From Bacteroidales bacterium (GTDB lineage Bacteria; Bacteroidota; Bacteroidia; Bacteroidales; UBA1715), in the NCBI GenBank assembly GCA_024409235.1, contig JAKSUA010000001.1:1-64000 (forward strand): a stretch of DNA of 64,000 bases, in the 5' to 3' direction. Below, piece after piece: positions 48,328 through 56,182 of this stretch. The translations under genes were made by a program, and so were the position numbers. Every line of letters starts with the position of its first letter. The stretch's first letter is position 1. The notes under the pieces were generated by a model that ran no database searches, was not told the DNA's origin, and saw only the letters and a list, made by a program, of their open reading frames with translations.

Positions 48328-48750
48328 ATGGGCAAGGAATTAGAATTTGTAAGTAAAATAACTAAGAATCCGTGTCAGGATTTCCAGTTGTTTAATTTTA
48401 TTTCTGATTTCAGGAATATTGCTACAATGTTTCCGCCCGAAGTCAAGGAAAAAATCTCGGTAACGGAGGATACTATTACCATTAACGCAATGGCAGGTAT
48501 GAGCATAACCCTCTCTGTTCTTGACAAAGAGCCAAGCAAGTTGCTTAAATTGGGAACTGCAGGGAACGAGATGTTTTGTATATGGATTCAGCTAAAACAA
48601 GTAGCTCCTTACGATACAAGAATTCGTATTACATTACGGGCCAACGTACCCTTAATAGCTCGACCGATGATAAAAAAAGACAAAATGCAAGAATTAGTTG
48701 ACAATCTTGCTTTTGCATTATCACAGATTCCTGCATATCAGATGCAATAA
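48328..48750 (+). CDS. SRPBCC-like small protein, function unknown
   Basis: This 140-aa protein has no signal peptide. It starts with a strand (EFVSKITKN), then helix-rich FNFISDFRNIATMFPPEVKEKISVTEDT. A later run of strands alternates around ISLTLSVLDKEPSKLLKLGTAG and ends with a long helix (MQELVDNLAFALSQIPAYQMQ). This order of strand, helices, sheet and C-terminal helix is the START/SRPBCC ligand-binding fold. Small single-domain members of this family are widespread in Bacteroidota, but I do not recognise a function. It begins 1 base after asnS and ends with a strong terminator, so it is the last gene of that unit. Confidence 0.6.
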   Translation: MGKELEFVSKITKNPCQDFQLFNFISDFRNIATMFPPEVKEKISVTEDTITINAMAGMSITLSVLDKEPSKLLKLGTAGNEMFCIWIQLKQVAPYDTRIRITLRANVPLIARPMIKKDKMQELVDNLAFALSQIPAYQMQ

Positions 48751-48760
48751 GAACAAACAA

Positions 48761-48796
48761 AAACGGCATAATTAAAAGATTATGCCGTTTTTTATT
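48761..48796 (+). terminator. Terminator after asnS-SRPBCC
   Basis: AAACGGCATAAT and ATTATGCCGTTT (48761-48772 and 48779-48790) form a 12-bp stem with a 6-base loop, followed by a T run. Confidence 0.85.
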
Positions 48797-48834
48797 GTTT
48801 TACGATGTTATCAGTCCACACTAGTTTAAAAGAA

Positions 48835-49050
48835 CTATTTTATTCTCTACCTTTTCTCCTGAAAGAAAAGGTAGCCAAAAGTTCAAGACGTATCTGCCCA
48901 GCTGCAAATCTAGCTCGCTGTGCGAAAGGAGTTGAAGTGCCGCATCGTTGAATCCTATCGTTTATCGTATTAAGGCACCAACTGCTTTTTACGCTCCGCT
49001 TCACTGATTTGATACGCCGTGCAGCTAAGTCCGAGTATAGCAAGATAGCA
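48835..49050. repeat. Hairpin-ended, GC-richer non-coding element (possible interspersed repeat)
   Basis: A perfect 11-bp hairpin CTACCTTTTCT/AGAAAAGGTAG (48847-48874) starts a stretch of about 200 bases that is visibly richer in G+C than its surroundings. No start codon gives a sensible protein; a 67-aa minus-strand frame starts only with TTG. The CTTTTGGCTACCTTTTCT wording resembles elements found between genes in many Bacteroidota. The rest of the 48797-49140 gap, to the 76-aa gene, holds nothing I can identify. Confidence 0.45.
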
Positions 49051-49140
49051 ATTATAATAATTGAGTCCTTTTTATTTCACCTTGCTGAATTAGAAAGAAT
49101 GGAATAGACTTACAAGATTTTAGTGGACAACTGTACTGTT

Positions 49141-49371
49141 TTATTTCAATAAATCTGAAATACTATCCTCTCTCAGAATCTTTGGTTGAGATTTACCCGT
49201 CAAAATCAGCACTTTCTTCCCATTACGATAAATATGCAACTGACGAGAGCGTACTATTGCAGTTAATGTGTCATCGTTTTGAATTGCAGTCCAAATTGGG
49301 AAATACACCCCATTGGAATCAAGCAATTTCTTTTGCAAATGCGAACACATATTTGTTGTATCTATATCCAT
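49141..49371 (-). CDS. Small protein of unknown function (76 aa)
   Basis: This 76-aa protein starts with ATG, 6 bases after the stop of the epimerase-like gene, so it looks like the second gene of that operon. It has no signal peptide. Segments VYFPIWTAIQNDD and LHIYRNGKKVLILTGKSQPK look like a small beta-rich fold. I do not recognise a family. It could be the N-terminal remnant of a longer gene, since it ends about 90 bases before the hairpin element. It may also be a genuine short protein. Confidence 0.4.
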   Translation of the reverse strand: MDIDTTNMCSHLQKKLLDSNGVYFPIWTAIQNDDTLTAIVRSRQLHIYRNGKKVLILTGKSQPKILREDSISDLLK

Positions 49372-49377
49372 AGAAAT

Positions 49378-50019
49378 TTATTTACTTAATTTCACTATAT
49401 CCCACGCTTCCACATTGTTTTTACGAAATCCCTGAGTGGCAACACGATACATAGCATTAACCATCTCTGTCATAGAACATACACCACCGAAAAGACGGAA
49501 CAAAGGATAAAACAACATTGCAATTTTCTGAGCTCGTAACTGACGATTTGTCTGTCCGGAATAAGGTGTCATAAGCATTGGTCGCCAGCCAAAAGCATAA
49601 CGAAATCCTATTGATTGCGTTTCCTGTTCTGTAGCAGACTTTATTTTCTGCCATTGTTGAAAACCATTATCCTTTGTGCCTGCACCAGAAAGATAAATAA
49701 ATGTCATCTGATCTTTATTCGGCAGAATTGAAGCGAAATGCACTGGAATATCATGACAGACAACTCGATACAAATCCATTGGAGTACCAACCGAACTAAT
49801 ACCAGCAATAAAAAAACATACATCATAACCATCAAAACGTGGATTGCCTTCTTTCAATTGCAACATGTCTGGAATAATATACTCATCCAGTTTCACGTGT
49901 GTATGCCCACAAGGCCTACGGGTTACAGACAGAACCTTTTCAATCCGTTGATCATCCAACATTGCAAGCAACACTCCCTCACCCACATATCCAGTTGTTC
50001 CAGTAAGAATTACTTTCAT
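49378..50019 (-). CDS. NAD(P)-binding epimerase-like protein
   Basis: This 213-aa protein has a Rossmann nucleotide site in LTGTTGYVGEGV (the GxxGxxG pattern near residue 8) and a short epimerase-like fold without the YxxxK catalytic motif clearly visible. ITFIYLSGAGT-like and WRPMLMTPYSG segments are seen in atypical NAD-dependent epimerases/oxidoreductases of unknown substrate. It is shorter than normal sugar epimerases (300 aa or more). It is followed by the 76-aa gene. The promoter box at 50048-50055 serves both. The MATE transporter gene lies just upstream, in the same direction. Confidence 0.7.
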   Translation of the reverse strand: MKVILTGTTGYVGEGVLLAMLDDQRIEKVLSVTRRPCGHTHVKLDEYIIPDMLQLKEGNPRFDGYDVCFFIAGISSVGTPMDLYRVVCHDIPVHFASILPNKDQMTFIYLSGAGTKDNGFQQWQKIKSATEQETQSIGFRYAFGWRPMLMTPYSGQTNRQLRAQKIAMLFYPLFRLFGGVCSMTEMVNAMYRVATQGFRKNNVEAWDIVKLSK

Positions 50020-50047
50020 AATTATTTGTCTTTCAATTTTCTACAAA

Positions 50048-50055
50048 CAAAGATA
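50048..50055 (-). promoter_or_regulatory. -7 box of the epimerase-like gene
   Basis: TATCTTTG (rc of 50048-50055), perfect TAnnTTTG, 28 bases before the ATG. Confidence 0.45.
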
Positions 50056-50093
50056 ATGTGTTTAAATTTCTTTTTTACAATAACATATAAATA

Positions 50094-51464
50094 CTATTTT
50101 TCTAAAATAGACGAATGCCAACATACGCTTAACCATATTGTGCGAACTAACAGATGTGAAAAATATGCTGCAAGCAAAAGATGAAGTTTTGCAGTACCAT
50201 CTAGGGAAAGAAAATAATTACCTACATACCATACAAGTAAGAATGCAATCATTGAAAAAAACATAGAATTACGGATTTGCGCAGAAGCAACTGCTCCTAA
50301 GTATATCCCATCCCACGCAAAAGCAAGACAGCCCAATATCGGCATCAATAAAAGCCAAGGGAGAAATTCGGAACAGGTGGAAACGACAAGAGAGTCTGAT
50401 GTCATTATACCAACAAAAGAACCTCCGGCAACCCAATAAAAGAGCATAAATAACACTGCCAACCCCAAACTCCAACGAACCACATAACGGACAGACAACT
50501 CGGTCATTTTCATATCCTTTGCTCCAATAAATCGTCCTGTTAGCGCTTCGCCAGCATAGGCAAAGCCATCTACAACATACGAGAACAATAGTAGTAAATG
50601 CATAATTATCGCATTGCAGGCAAGCAACACATCACCAAAACTCGCAGCGATAAATGTTTGTCCTATATATATGACACTAAAACAGATAGAACGAATAAAC
50701 AAATTTGAATTTAGTAATAAGAAACTGCGTAAATCGTTAGATCTAAAACAATCAGACACATTCATTCCGCCAAAAGCGTGATACTTAACGACAACAACAC
50801 TAATTGCATAGAAAAATCCAACATATTGGGCAACAACGGTACCCAACGCAATTCCATCAAATCCTAAATCTAAGCCAATACAGAAGAACAAACTTGCAAT
50901 AACATTTACTGCATTTATAATTAAATCTGTCAGCATTGAATTAACAGAATCCTGCATACCTACAAACCAACCGCGTAGTGCCATCAAAGCAACAGTTGCC
51001 GGTGCCGCCCAAATACGGACTAAGAAATAGCGAAGTGCCAAATTGCAGGTTTCAGGAGACGAGTCAGAAAACAATAACGTGATTTTGGCTAATGGCCACT
51101 GCAAAAGCAAAATAACAAAACTCACCAAAAAAGACACGCCTAACGCACGCAGAAGTATTCTTTTACATTCATACCGGCTATCTTCTCCAAACGCTTGGGC
51201 TGTTATACCACCAGTTCCTGTTCGCAAGAAACCTACTATCCAATACAACAAACTCAACATCATTGCACCTACGGATATACTCCCAATATACGACGCCACC
51301 GTTGGAAAAGGTACAGCAGGAAGCAAACCAAACGACACAATCTCTTTTTCAGACAAATGACCTGCAATAGCAGTATCAACCATACCGACCAATGGAACAG
51401 TTATATTGGCTAATATGCTCGGGATAGAAAGTCGGAGTATTTCTCTATTAAGGCGCTGTTCCAT
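50094..51464 (-). CDS. MATE family efflux transporter (DinF-like)
   Basis: This 456-aa inner-membrane protein has twelve hydrophobic segments in two six-helix halves. The opening LSIPSILANITVPLVGMVDTAIAG is the MATE family start, with the asparagine/aspartate pattern near the first helix. FLRTGTGGITAQAFG and the second-half FIAASFGDVLLACNAI are also typical. Arrangement and length fit the DinF branch. MATE pumps export cationic drugs or metabolites with sodium or protons. The real substrate is unknown. It lies between the tRNA operon and the epimerase-like gene. Confidence 0.88.
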   Translation of the reverse strand: MEQRLNREILRLSIPSILANITVPLVGMVDTAIAGHLSEKEIVSFGLLPAVPFPTVASYIGSISVGAMMLSLLYWIVGFLRTGTGGITAQAFGEDSRYECKRILLRALGVSFLVSFVILLLQWPLAKITLLFSDSSPETCNLALRYFLVRIWAAPATVALMALRGWFVGMQDSVNSMLTDLIINAVNVIASLFFCIGLDLGFDGIALGTVVAQYVGFFYAISVVVVKYHAFGGMNVSDCFRSNDLRSFLLLNSNLFIRSICFSVIYIGQTFIAASFGDVLLACNAIIMHLLLLFSYVVDGFAYAGEALTGRFIGAKDMKMTELSVRYVVRWSLGLAVLFMLFYWVAGGSFVGIMTSDSLVVSTCSEFLPWLLLMPILGCLAFAWDGIYLGAVASAQIRNSMFFSMIAFLLVWYVGNYFLSLDGTAKLHLLLAAYFSHLLVRTIWLSVCWHSSILEK

Positions 51465-51495
51465 GTACTTTAATACTTATCCTATGAAAAGGCAC

Positions 51496-51523
51496 AAAAA
51501 AAGGGAGACCGTTAAAGTCTCCC
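51496..51523 (-). terminator. Terminator of the tRNA-Leu/tRNA-Cys operon
   Basis: On the minus strand GGGAGAC (rc of 51517-51523) pairs with GTCTCCC (rc of 51503-51509) over a 7-base loop, then seven T. It begins 3 bases after tRNA-Cys. Confidence 0.85.
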
Positions 51524-51526
51524 GTG

Positions 51527-51598
51527 AGGTTCCTGGCGGATTCGAACCGCCGTAAACGGTTTTGCAGACCGCTGACTAAGCCACTCATCCAAGGAACC
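51527..51598 (-). tRNA. tRNA-Cys (anticodon GCA)
   Basis: The minus strand folds as a cloverleaf with acceptor GGTTCCT/AGGAACC, anticodon loop CTGCAAA (GCA) and T loop TTCGAAT. The 3' CCA is not encoded. It is the second of two tRNAs in one operon. Confidence 0.93.
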
Positions 51599-51635
51599 GT
51601 TTTAAAAAAGCCTCAAAATCACTTTCAAGGCTTAG

Positions 51636-51719
51636 TACCAAAGGCGGGAATCGAACCCGCACGATATTGCTATCACTGGATTTTGAGTCCAGCGCGTCTA
51701 CCAATTCCGCCACTTTGGC
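51636..51719 (-). tRNA. tRNA-Leu (anticodon CAA)
   Basis: The minus strand folds with acceptor GCCAAAG/CTTTGGT (one G-T pair), anticodon loop CTCAAAA (CAA), a long variable arm typical of leucine tRNA and T loop TTCGATT. The 3' CCA is not encoded. First tRNA of the operon, 37 bases before tRNA-Cys. Confidence 0.93.
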
Positions 51720-51730
51720 ATTTGGTGGTG

Positions 51731-51738
51731 CAAATATA
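51731..51738 (-). promoter_or_regulatory. -7 box of the tRNA operon
   Basis: TATATTTG (rc of 51731-51738), perfect TAnnTTTG, 12 bases before the 5' end of tRNA-Leu. A TTG is 27 bases upstream, longer than usual. Confidence 0.45.
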
Positions 51739-51889
51739 CATATTTCTTTTATTTTTCATAACATTCAAAAAAAAAATCACTTTTTTTGTTTTTCAAGAAC
51801 AACAGTTCTATTTACTAAAAAAAGAAAAGTATGCTTACATCCGAGCATAATGGCGAAAAAGTATTACTTTAGGGCGATTTTTTACAGAA

Positions 51890-53245
51890 ATGAAGATAAT
51901 TATAGCAGGAGCAGGAGAAGTCGGGCAACACCTGGCAAGAATCTTGGCAGATGACCGACATGACGTTACCGTGATAGATGTTGATTCTCAGAATCTAAAA
52001 CAACTATCATCGCATTTGGATATTCTTACAATTCAAGGTTCTGCTCTAACTATCTCGGTTTTAAATGAAGCTGGCGTTGCTCAGTGTGATTTATTTATTG
52101 CAGTAGCACATTTCCCTGAGATGAATATTGCATCGGCTGTTATTGCAAAACAACTCGGAGCCCCACACACTATTGCACGTGTACGCGACCCTGAACTACT
52201 TCTTGAAAAAAATGTCGAGCTCTACCGAAGAATGGGAATAGATTCCCTAATCTATCCACAAGCACTTGCCGCTCAAGAAATTGCAACATTTGTTGAACGT
52301 GCGGCAACCCGTGAATCTTTTGATTTCGCCGATGGTTTATTATCACTATTTGTATTGAAAGTAGAAGATACCGCTTCGGTTGTAGGTAAATACATGCAAG
52401 AAATTATCCCTAATCAGGAAGAACTTCAGAAATACCGTGTAATAGCAATCAAACGTGGTTTTTCAACAATCATTCCCAAAGGTGATGACATTTGCCAACC
52501 AAATGATATTCTTTATGTTGTAAGCAACCGTCAAGGTGTGAACAAAATGCTTGAAACATTTGAGAAAAAGGATTTGGCGGTATCACAGGTAATGATTTTA
52601 GGAGGAAGCCGTACAGGTAGAGCGACTGCAAAAATTCTTCAGAAACAATTTGACGTCAAATTAATAGAAATAGATCCTATAAAAGCCCGTAAACTTTCCG
52701 AGCAATTGGAAAATACCATTGTAATAAACGGAGACGGACGAAGCATGGATTTATTAGTAGAAGAAGGCATACGCAACACTGATGTGTTTATAGCTACTAC
52801 CAGCAATGCGGAAACAAACATTCTTTCCTGCTACCTTGCAAAAAGAGTTGGCGTAAAACGTGCAATTGCCGAAGTTGAAAATGTTGACTACATAGGTTTA
52901 GCATCTGACATGGGCATTGACACTCTCATCAATAAAAAAACAATTGCTGCAAACAGCATCCATAAGTTTACGATGAGTAATTCTGCTGACATTTCTTCTA
53001 CAAGACACTTGACTCAATGCGATGCACAAGTATTAGAAATCATCGTGCACGAGAATGTTAAAATTACAAAAAGCACATTGATGGAAATGAAGGATTTTCC
53101 AAAAGACGCCGTTATTGGAGGTGTTGTACGTGGGAAAAATGCTTTCATTCCTTCCGGTAAAACACAAATCTGCAGTGGCGACAAGGTGTTAGTCTTTGCC
53201 CTACCATCTGCGGTAAACGGAGTAAAAAATTTATTTGAGAAATAA
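51890..53245 (+). CDS. trkA: Trk potassium uptake regulatory subunit TrkA
   Basis: This 451-aa peripheral protein is the nucleotide-binding gate of the Trk potassium channel. It has two RCK domains: the first starts MKIIIAGAGEVGQHLA, and the second is at about residue 225, with MILGGSRTGRATAK. Each is followed by a C-terminal half (RCK_C). The internal duplication is normal for TrkA and gives the right length. Only 1 base after its stop is the small membrane-protein gene, and trkH follows directly, so all three are one operon. Confidence 0.93.
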   Translation: MKIIIAGAGEVGQHLARILADDRHDVTVIDVDSQNLKQLSSHLDILTIQGSALTISVLNEAGVAQCDLFIAVAHFPEMNIASAVIAKQLGAPHTIARVRDPELLLEKNVELYRRMGIDSLIYPQALAAQEIATFVERAATRESFDFADGLLSLFVLKVEDTASVVGKYMQEIIPNQEELQKYRVIAIKRGFSTIIPKGDDICQPNDILYVVSNRQGVNKMLETFEKKDLAVSQVMILGGSRTGRATAKILQKQFDVKLIEIDPIKARKLSEQLENTIVINGDGRSMDLLVEEGIRNTDVFIATTSNAETNILSCYLAKRVGVKRAIAEVENVDYIGLASDMGIDTLINKKTIAANSIHKFTMSNSADISSTRHLTQCDAQVLEIIVHENVKITKSTLMEMKDFPKDAVIGGVVRGKNAFIPSGKTQICSGDKVLVFALPSAVNGVKNLFEK

Positions 53246-53246
53246 T

Positions 53247-53417
53247 ATGAGAACAAAAATTCTTATTTCTGTTGCCCTTGGATTAGGAATCGCATCGCTT
53301 GTGTTGATGATATTAAATGTTGTTGAACAGGAAACAATCACGTTATTTTTAGTGTTAGGACTTATCTGTATCAGTCTAGAATTTCTTGCATCTAAAAAAG
53401 ACGAAAAAAACGATTAA
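53247..53417 (+). CDS. Small membrane protein between trkA and trkH (56 aa)
   Basis: From the ATG at 53247, 1 base after the trkA stop, this 56-aa protein is made of two hydrophobic helices (ILISVALGLGIASLVLMIL and ITLFLVLGLICISLEFLA). It ends in a charged tail (SKKDEKND). A longer frame with an extra in-frame ATG at 53235 overlaps trkA and is less likely. The position between trkA and trkH, with trkH starting right after its stop (TAAATG), shows it is made together with the Trk channel. I do not know a function; an accessory or assembly subunit is plausible. Confidence 0.6.
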   Translation: MRTKILISVALGLGIASLVLMILNVVEQETITLFLVLGLICISLEFLASKKDEKND

Positions 53418-54863
53418 ATGAATTTCAAAGTTGTAATCAGAATCATGGGTGTTCTTGTGATACTAGAAAGTATCCTCATGCTTTGCTGTCTGATTACAGG
53501 ACTTTTTTTTCATGAAAATCCCAAAGGTTTTCTTCTTTCCATTGGAATTTCCTCTATTTTAGGAATTACCGCACTACTATCAACAAGAAATGCTTCACGC
53601 AGTGTAGGACGACGTGAAGGATATCTTATTGTAGGAATTGTCTGGCTTATATTCTCACTCGTGGGAACAATGCCATTTCTTTTCACCGACGTACTTCACT
53701 CTTTTGCAGATGCATTTTTTGAGTCAATGTCGGGATTTACCACAACAGGCGCGACAACATTTTCGGACATTGAAATTCTTCCAAAACAAATTATTCTTTG
53801 GAGAAGTTTAATGCAATGGCTCGGCGGCATGGGAATCATCGTCCTCACTGTTGCAATCATACCGATGATGGGAACCGGTGGAATGCAGTTATACACGGCT
53901 GAAGCAAACGGTCCGTCAAAAGATAAAATTCACCCTCGAATAAAAGATACAGCCAGCCGTTTATATCTTATATACATTGCTTGCACTATTCTGCAAGTAA
54001 TCTTACTCATGGTTGGTGGAAACAGTTTCTTTGAATCTCTTATCCTTGCTCTATCAACGATTTCTTCCGGGGGATTCTCGAGTCAGAATGCCAGCGTTGC
54101 TGAAATGACGCCATATACACAATATGTAGTAATGTTCTTTATGTTTATTTCAGGTGTCAACTTTGTCCTTCTGTTCATGGCAATCCGAGGTAAAATGCGC
54201 ACAGTTGTAAAAGATGAAGAGTTACGCAACTATATTTTTATCATTCTTTTCATCTCATTGGCGATTTTCTTAATCAATTTATGGAAACATGGTTCTATCA
54301 GCAATTTGGAGCAAGAAATCAGAATAATTGTTTTTCAGGTAATTGCATTTATTACTACTACTGGATTTACAATCACTGATTACTCGCTGATGCCAAATGC
54401 TTCAATGATGTTTTTCTTCATACTTACATTTATGGGAGCCTGTGCTGGTTCTACTACCGGTTCAATAAAGTTAGTAAGAATCACCGTATTATTAAAAAAC
54501 AGTTACATAGCTTTAAAACAAATTATTCATCCAAATGCCGTACTAACATTACGTTTGGGAGACAAACCTATTGAGAAAAAAGTTATCTCAAACGTTTACG
54601 CATTTATAGCAATGTACCTCATCATATTCCTTTTTGGAGCATTATCTCTATCCTTTTTCGGACATGACTTTTACACTTCATTTTCTGCATCTGCGCTGTC
54701 AATTTCAAATGTAGGAATTGGTTTTTGCCCATCAGGAATGTTAATTGAATTCAGCGGATTTCCAGCAGCATCAAAGATTTTAATGTCAGTATTGATGCTG
54801 ATAGGACGTTTGGAAATATTTACTATCTTATTACTATTTATGCCAGCTTTCTGGAAAAAATAA
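53418..54863 (+). CDS. trkH: Trk potassium uptake channel TrkH
   Basis: This 481-aa inner-membrane protein belongs to the SKT family with four pore-loop repeats. The selectivity loops can be seen as MSGFTTTGATTF, LSTISSGGFSSQ, ITTTGFTITDY and ISNVGIGFCPSG. It moves potassium into the cell, gated by TrkA. The start is the ATG immediately after the stop of the small gene. The gene ends 5 bases before aroEK, so the aro genes may be part of this transcript. Confidence 0.92.
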   Translation: MNFKVVIRIMGVLVILESILMLCCLITGLFFHENPKGFLLSIGISSILGITALLSTRNASRSVGRREGYLIVGIVWLIFSLVGTMPFLFTDVLHSFADAFFESMSGFTTTGATTFSDIEILPKQIILWRSLMQWLGGMGIIVLTVAIIPMMGTGGMQLYTAEANGPSKDKIHPRIKDTASRLYLIYIACTILQVILLMVGGNSFFESLILALSTISSGGFSSQNASVAEMTPYTQYVVMFFMFISGVNFVLLFMAIRGKMRTVVKDEELRNYIFIILFISLAIFLINLWKHGSISNLEQEIRIIVFQVIAFITTTGFTITDYSLMPNASMMFFFILTFMGACAGSTTGSIKLVRITVLLKNSYIALKQIIHPNAVLTLRLGDKPIEKKVISNVYAFIAMYLIIFLFGALSLSFFGHDFYTSFSASALSISNVGIGFCPSGMLIEFSGFPAASKILMSVLMLIGRLEIFTILLLFMPAFWKK

Positions 54864-54868
54864 ATTTT

Positions 54869-56182
54869 ATGGCAACCAAATTACTTGCAGTTACAGGAAA
54901 ACCTATTTTACACAGCAAAAGTCCAAACATGTTTAACGCACAGTTCAAACATTACGGAATTGATGCTGAGTACCTTTATTTTGCGGCAGAGACTGCAGAA
55001 GAAGCTATCTTTTTATTCCGTCAACTTGGTCTAAAAGGAATGAATGTAACGTCCCCTTTTAAGGAACAAATAGGGAAACTGCTTGATGTGGTACATGATG
55101 AAGCAAAAATTCTTGACAGTGTAAACACGGTTGTTTCCAAAGATGGAAAACTTCACGGTTACAACACAGATTTTTATGGCGTTACACAAAGTTTTGCTGA
55201 TACCGGAATTTCTATTCAAGGAAAGAAATGTCTTGTAATAGGAGCAGGAGGAGCAGGAAAATCGGCAGCATACGGACTTCATTCGCAAGGAGCAGAGGTT
55301 ACCATAATTAACCGAACACTTGAAAAAGCACAAAAAGCAGCTGAAATAATTGGCTGTAATTACGCTGAAATAAGCCAATTGGAACAATACGTAAGACAAA
55401 GCGAGATAATAATCTCAGCCTTACAGCAAAACATCAATCCAATTGAAGACCAATGGCTTACGAAAGAGCACATTATTTTTGACGCAAACTACAAAGGTTC
55501 GCCACTAATTGAAATGGCAAAGCAAAAACAATGTACTATCGTTTCCGCCGAAGATTGGCTTCTAAATCAAGCGATTGCCTCATACAAACTTTTCCTTGAC
55601 GCAGAGCCAGACAAAGCCGTCATGAAATCTGGATTACAACAACCAACACTTGCCGACAAAAACCATGTGATTTCCACAATTGGAATTATGGGAGCAGGAA
55701 AATCATCACACGGATTGGAATTATCAAAGCAAATGCAATTTGACTTCAAAGACATTGATGATGAGATAGTTAAAGAGCAAGGCAAACCAATTACTCAAAT
55801 CTTTGCCGAACACGGAGAAGCATATTTCCGCAACATAGAAAAAGAAACTCTTTCAAAAAATTTCAGCACAGACAAACCTTGCATACTTTCCTGTGGAGGC
55901 GGTATCGTTTTAAACGAACCAAACAGAAATCTACTGAAAGACAATACTTTAGTAATATGGTTATATGCTACGCCAGATGCAATCATACAAAGAGTAAACA
56001 TTGCAAAGCGTCCATTGCTTCAATGCGATAATCCATTAGAAAAATTACAACAATTACTTAACGACCGTAAAGAATTATATGCACGTACTGCGCATGTTGT
56101 TTTTAGTACAGAAACACGACCAAAAACACGTTCTGCAGAACGATTAAAAGACGAAATAGAAAGAATATGGAAAACAAAATAA
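54869..56182 (+). CDS. Bifunctional shikimate dehydrogenase - shikimate kinase fusion
   Basis: This 437-aa protein joins two successive aromatic pathway enzymes. The N-terminal half (about 1-255) is AroE: substrate serines in HSKSPNMFN (S16, S18), catalytic K65 in NVTSPFKEQ, D101 in GYNTDFYG, and the NADP motif GAGGAGKSAAYGL. The C-terminal half (about 266-437) is AroK: the ATP loop GIMGAGKSS (272-280), DIDDEI for magnesium and shikimate binding, the substrate arginine in AYFR, and SCGGGIV. The two reactions are the reduction of 3-dehydroshikimate and the phosphorylation of shikimate. The same polypeptide would do both. The gene overlaps aroA by 16 bases, so the three activities would be made together. 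Confidence 0.9.
   Translation: MATKLLAVTGKPILHSKSPNMFNAQFKHYGIDAEYLYFAAETAEEAIFLFRQLGLKGMNVTSPFKEQIGKLLDVVHDEAKILDSVNTVVSKDGKLHGYNTDFYGVTQSFADTGISIQGKKCLVIGAGGAGKSAAYGLHSQGAEVTIINRTLEKAQKAAEIIGCNYAEISQLEQYVRQSEIIISALQQNINPIEDQWLTKEHIIFDANYKGSPLIEMAKQKQCTIVSAEDWLLNQAIASYKLFLDAEPDKAVMKSGLQQPTLADKNHVISTIGIMGAGKSSHGLELSKQMQFDFKDIDDEIVKEQGKPITQIFAEHGEAYFRNIEKETLSKNFSTDKPCILSCGGGIVLNEPNRNLLKDNTLVIWLYATPDAIIQRVNIAKRPLLQCDNPLEKLQQLLNDRKELYARTAHVVFSTETRPKTRSAERLKDEIERIWKTK

Noticed and set aside
48840..49043. 67-aa minus-strand frame in the hairpin element
   Set aside because: It starts only at TTG and has no internal ATG, no RBS and no likeness to a known protein; it reads through the hairpin.
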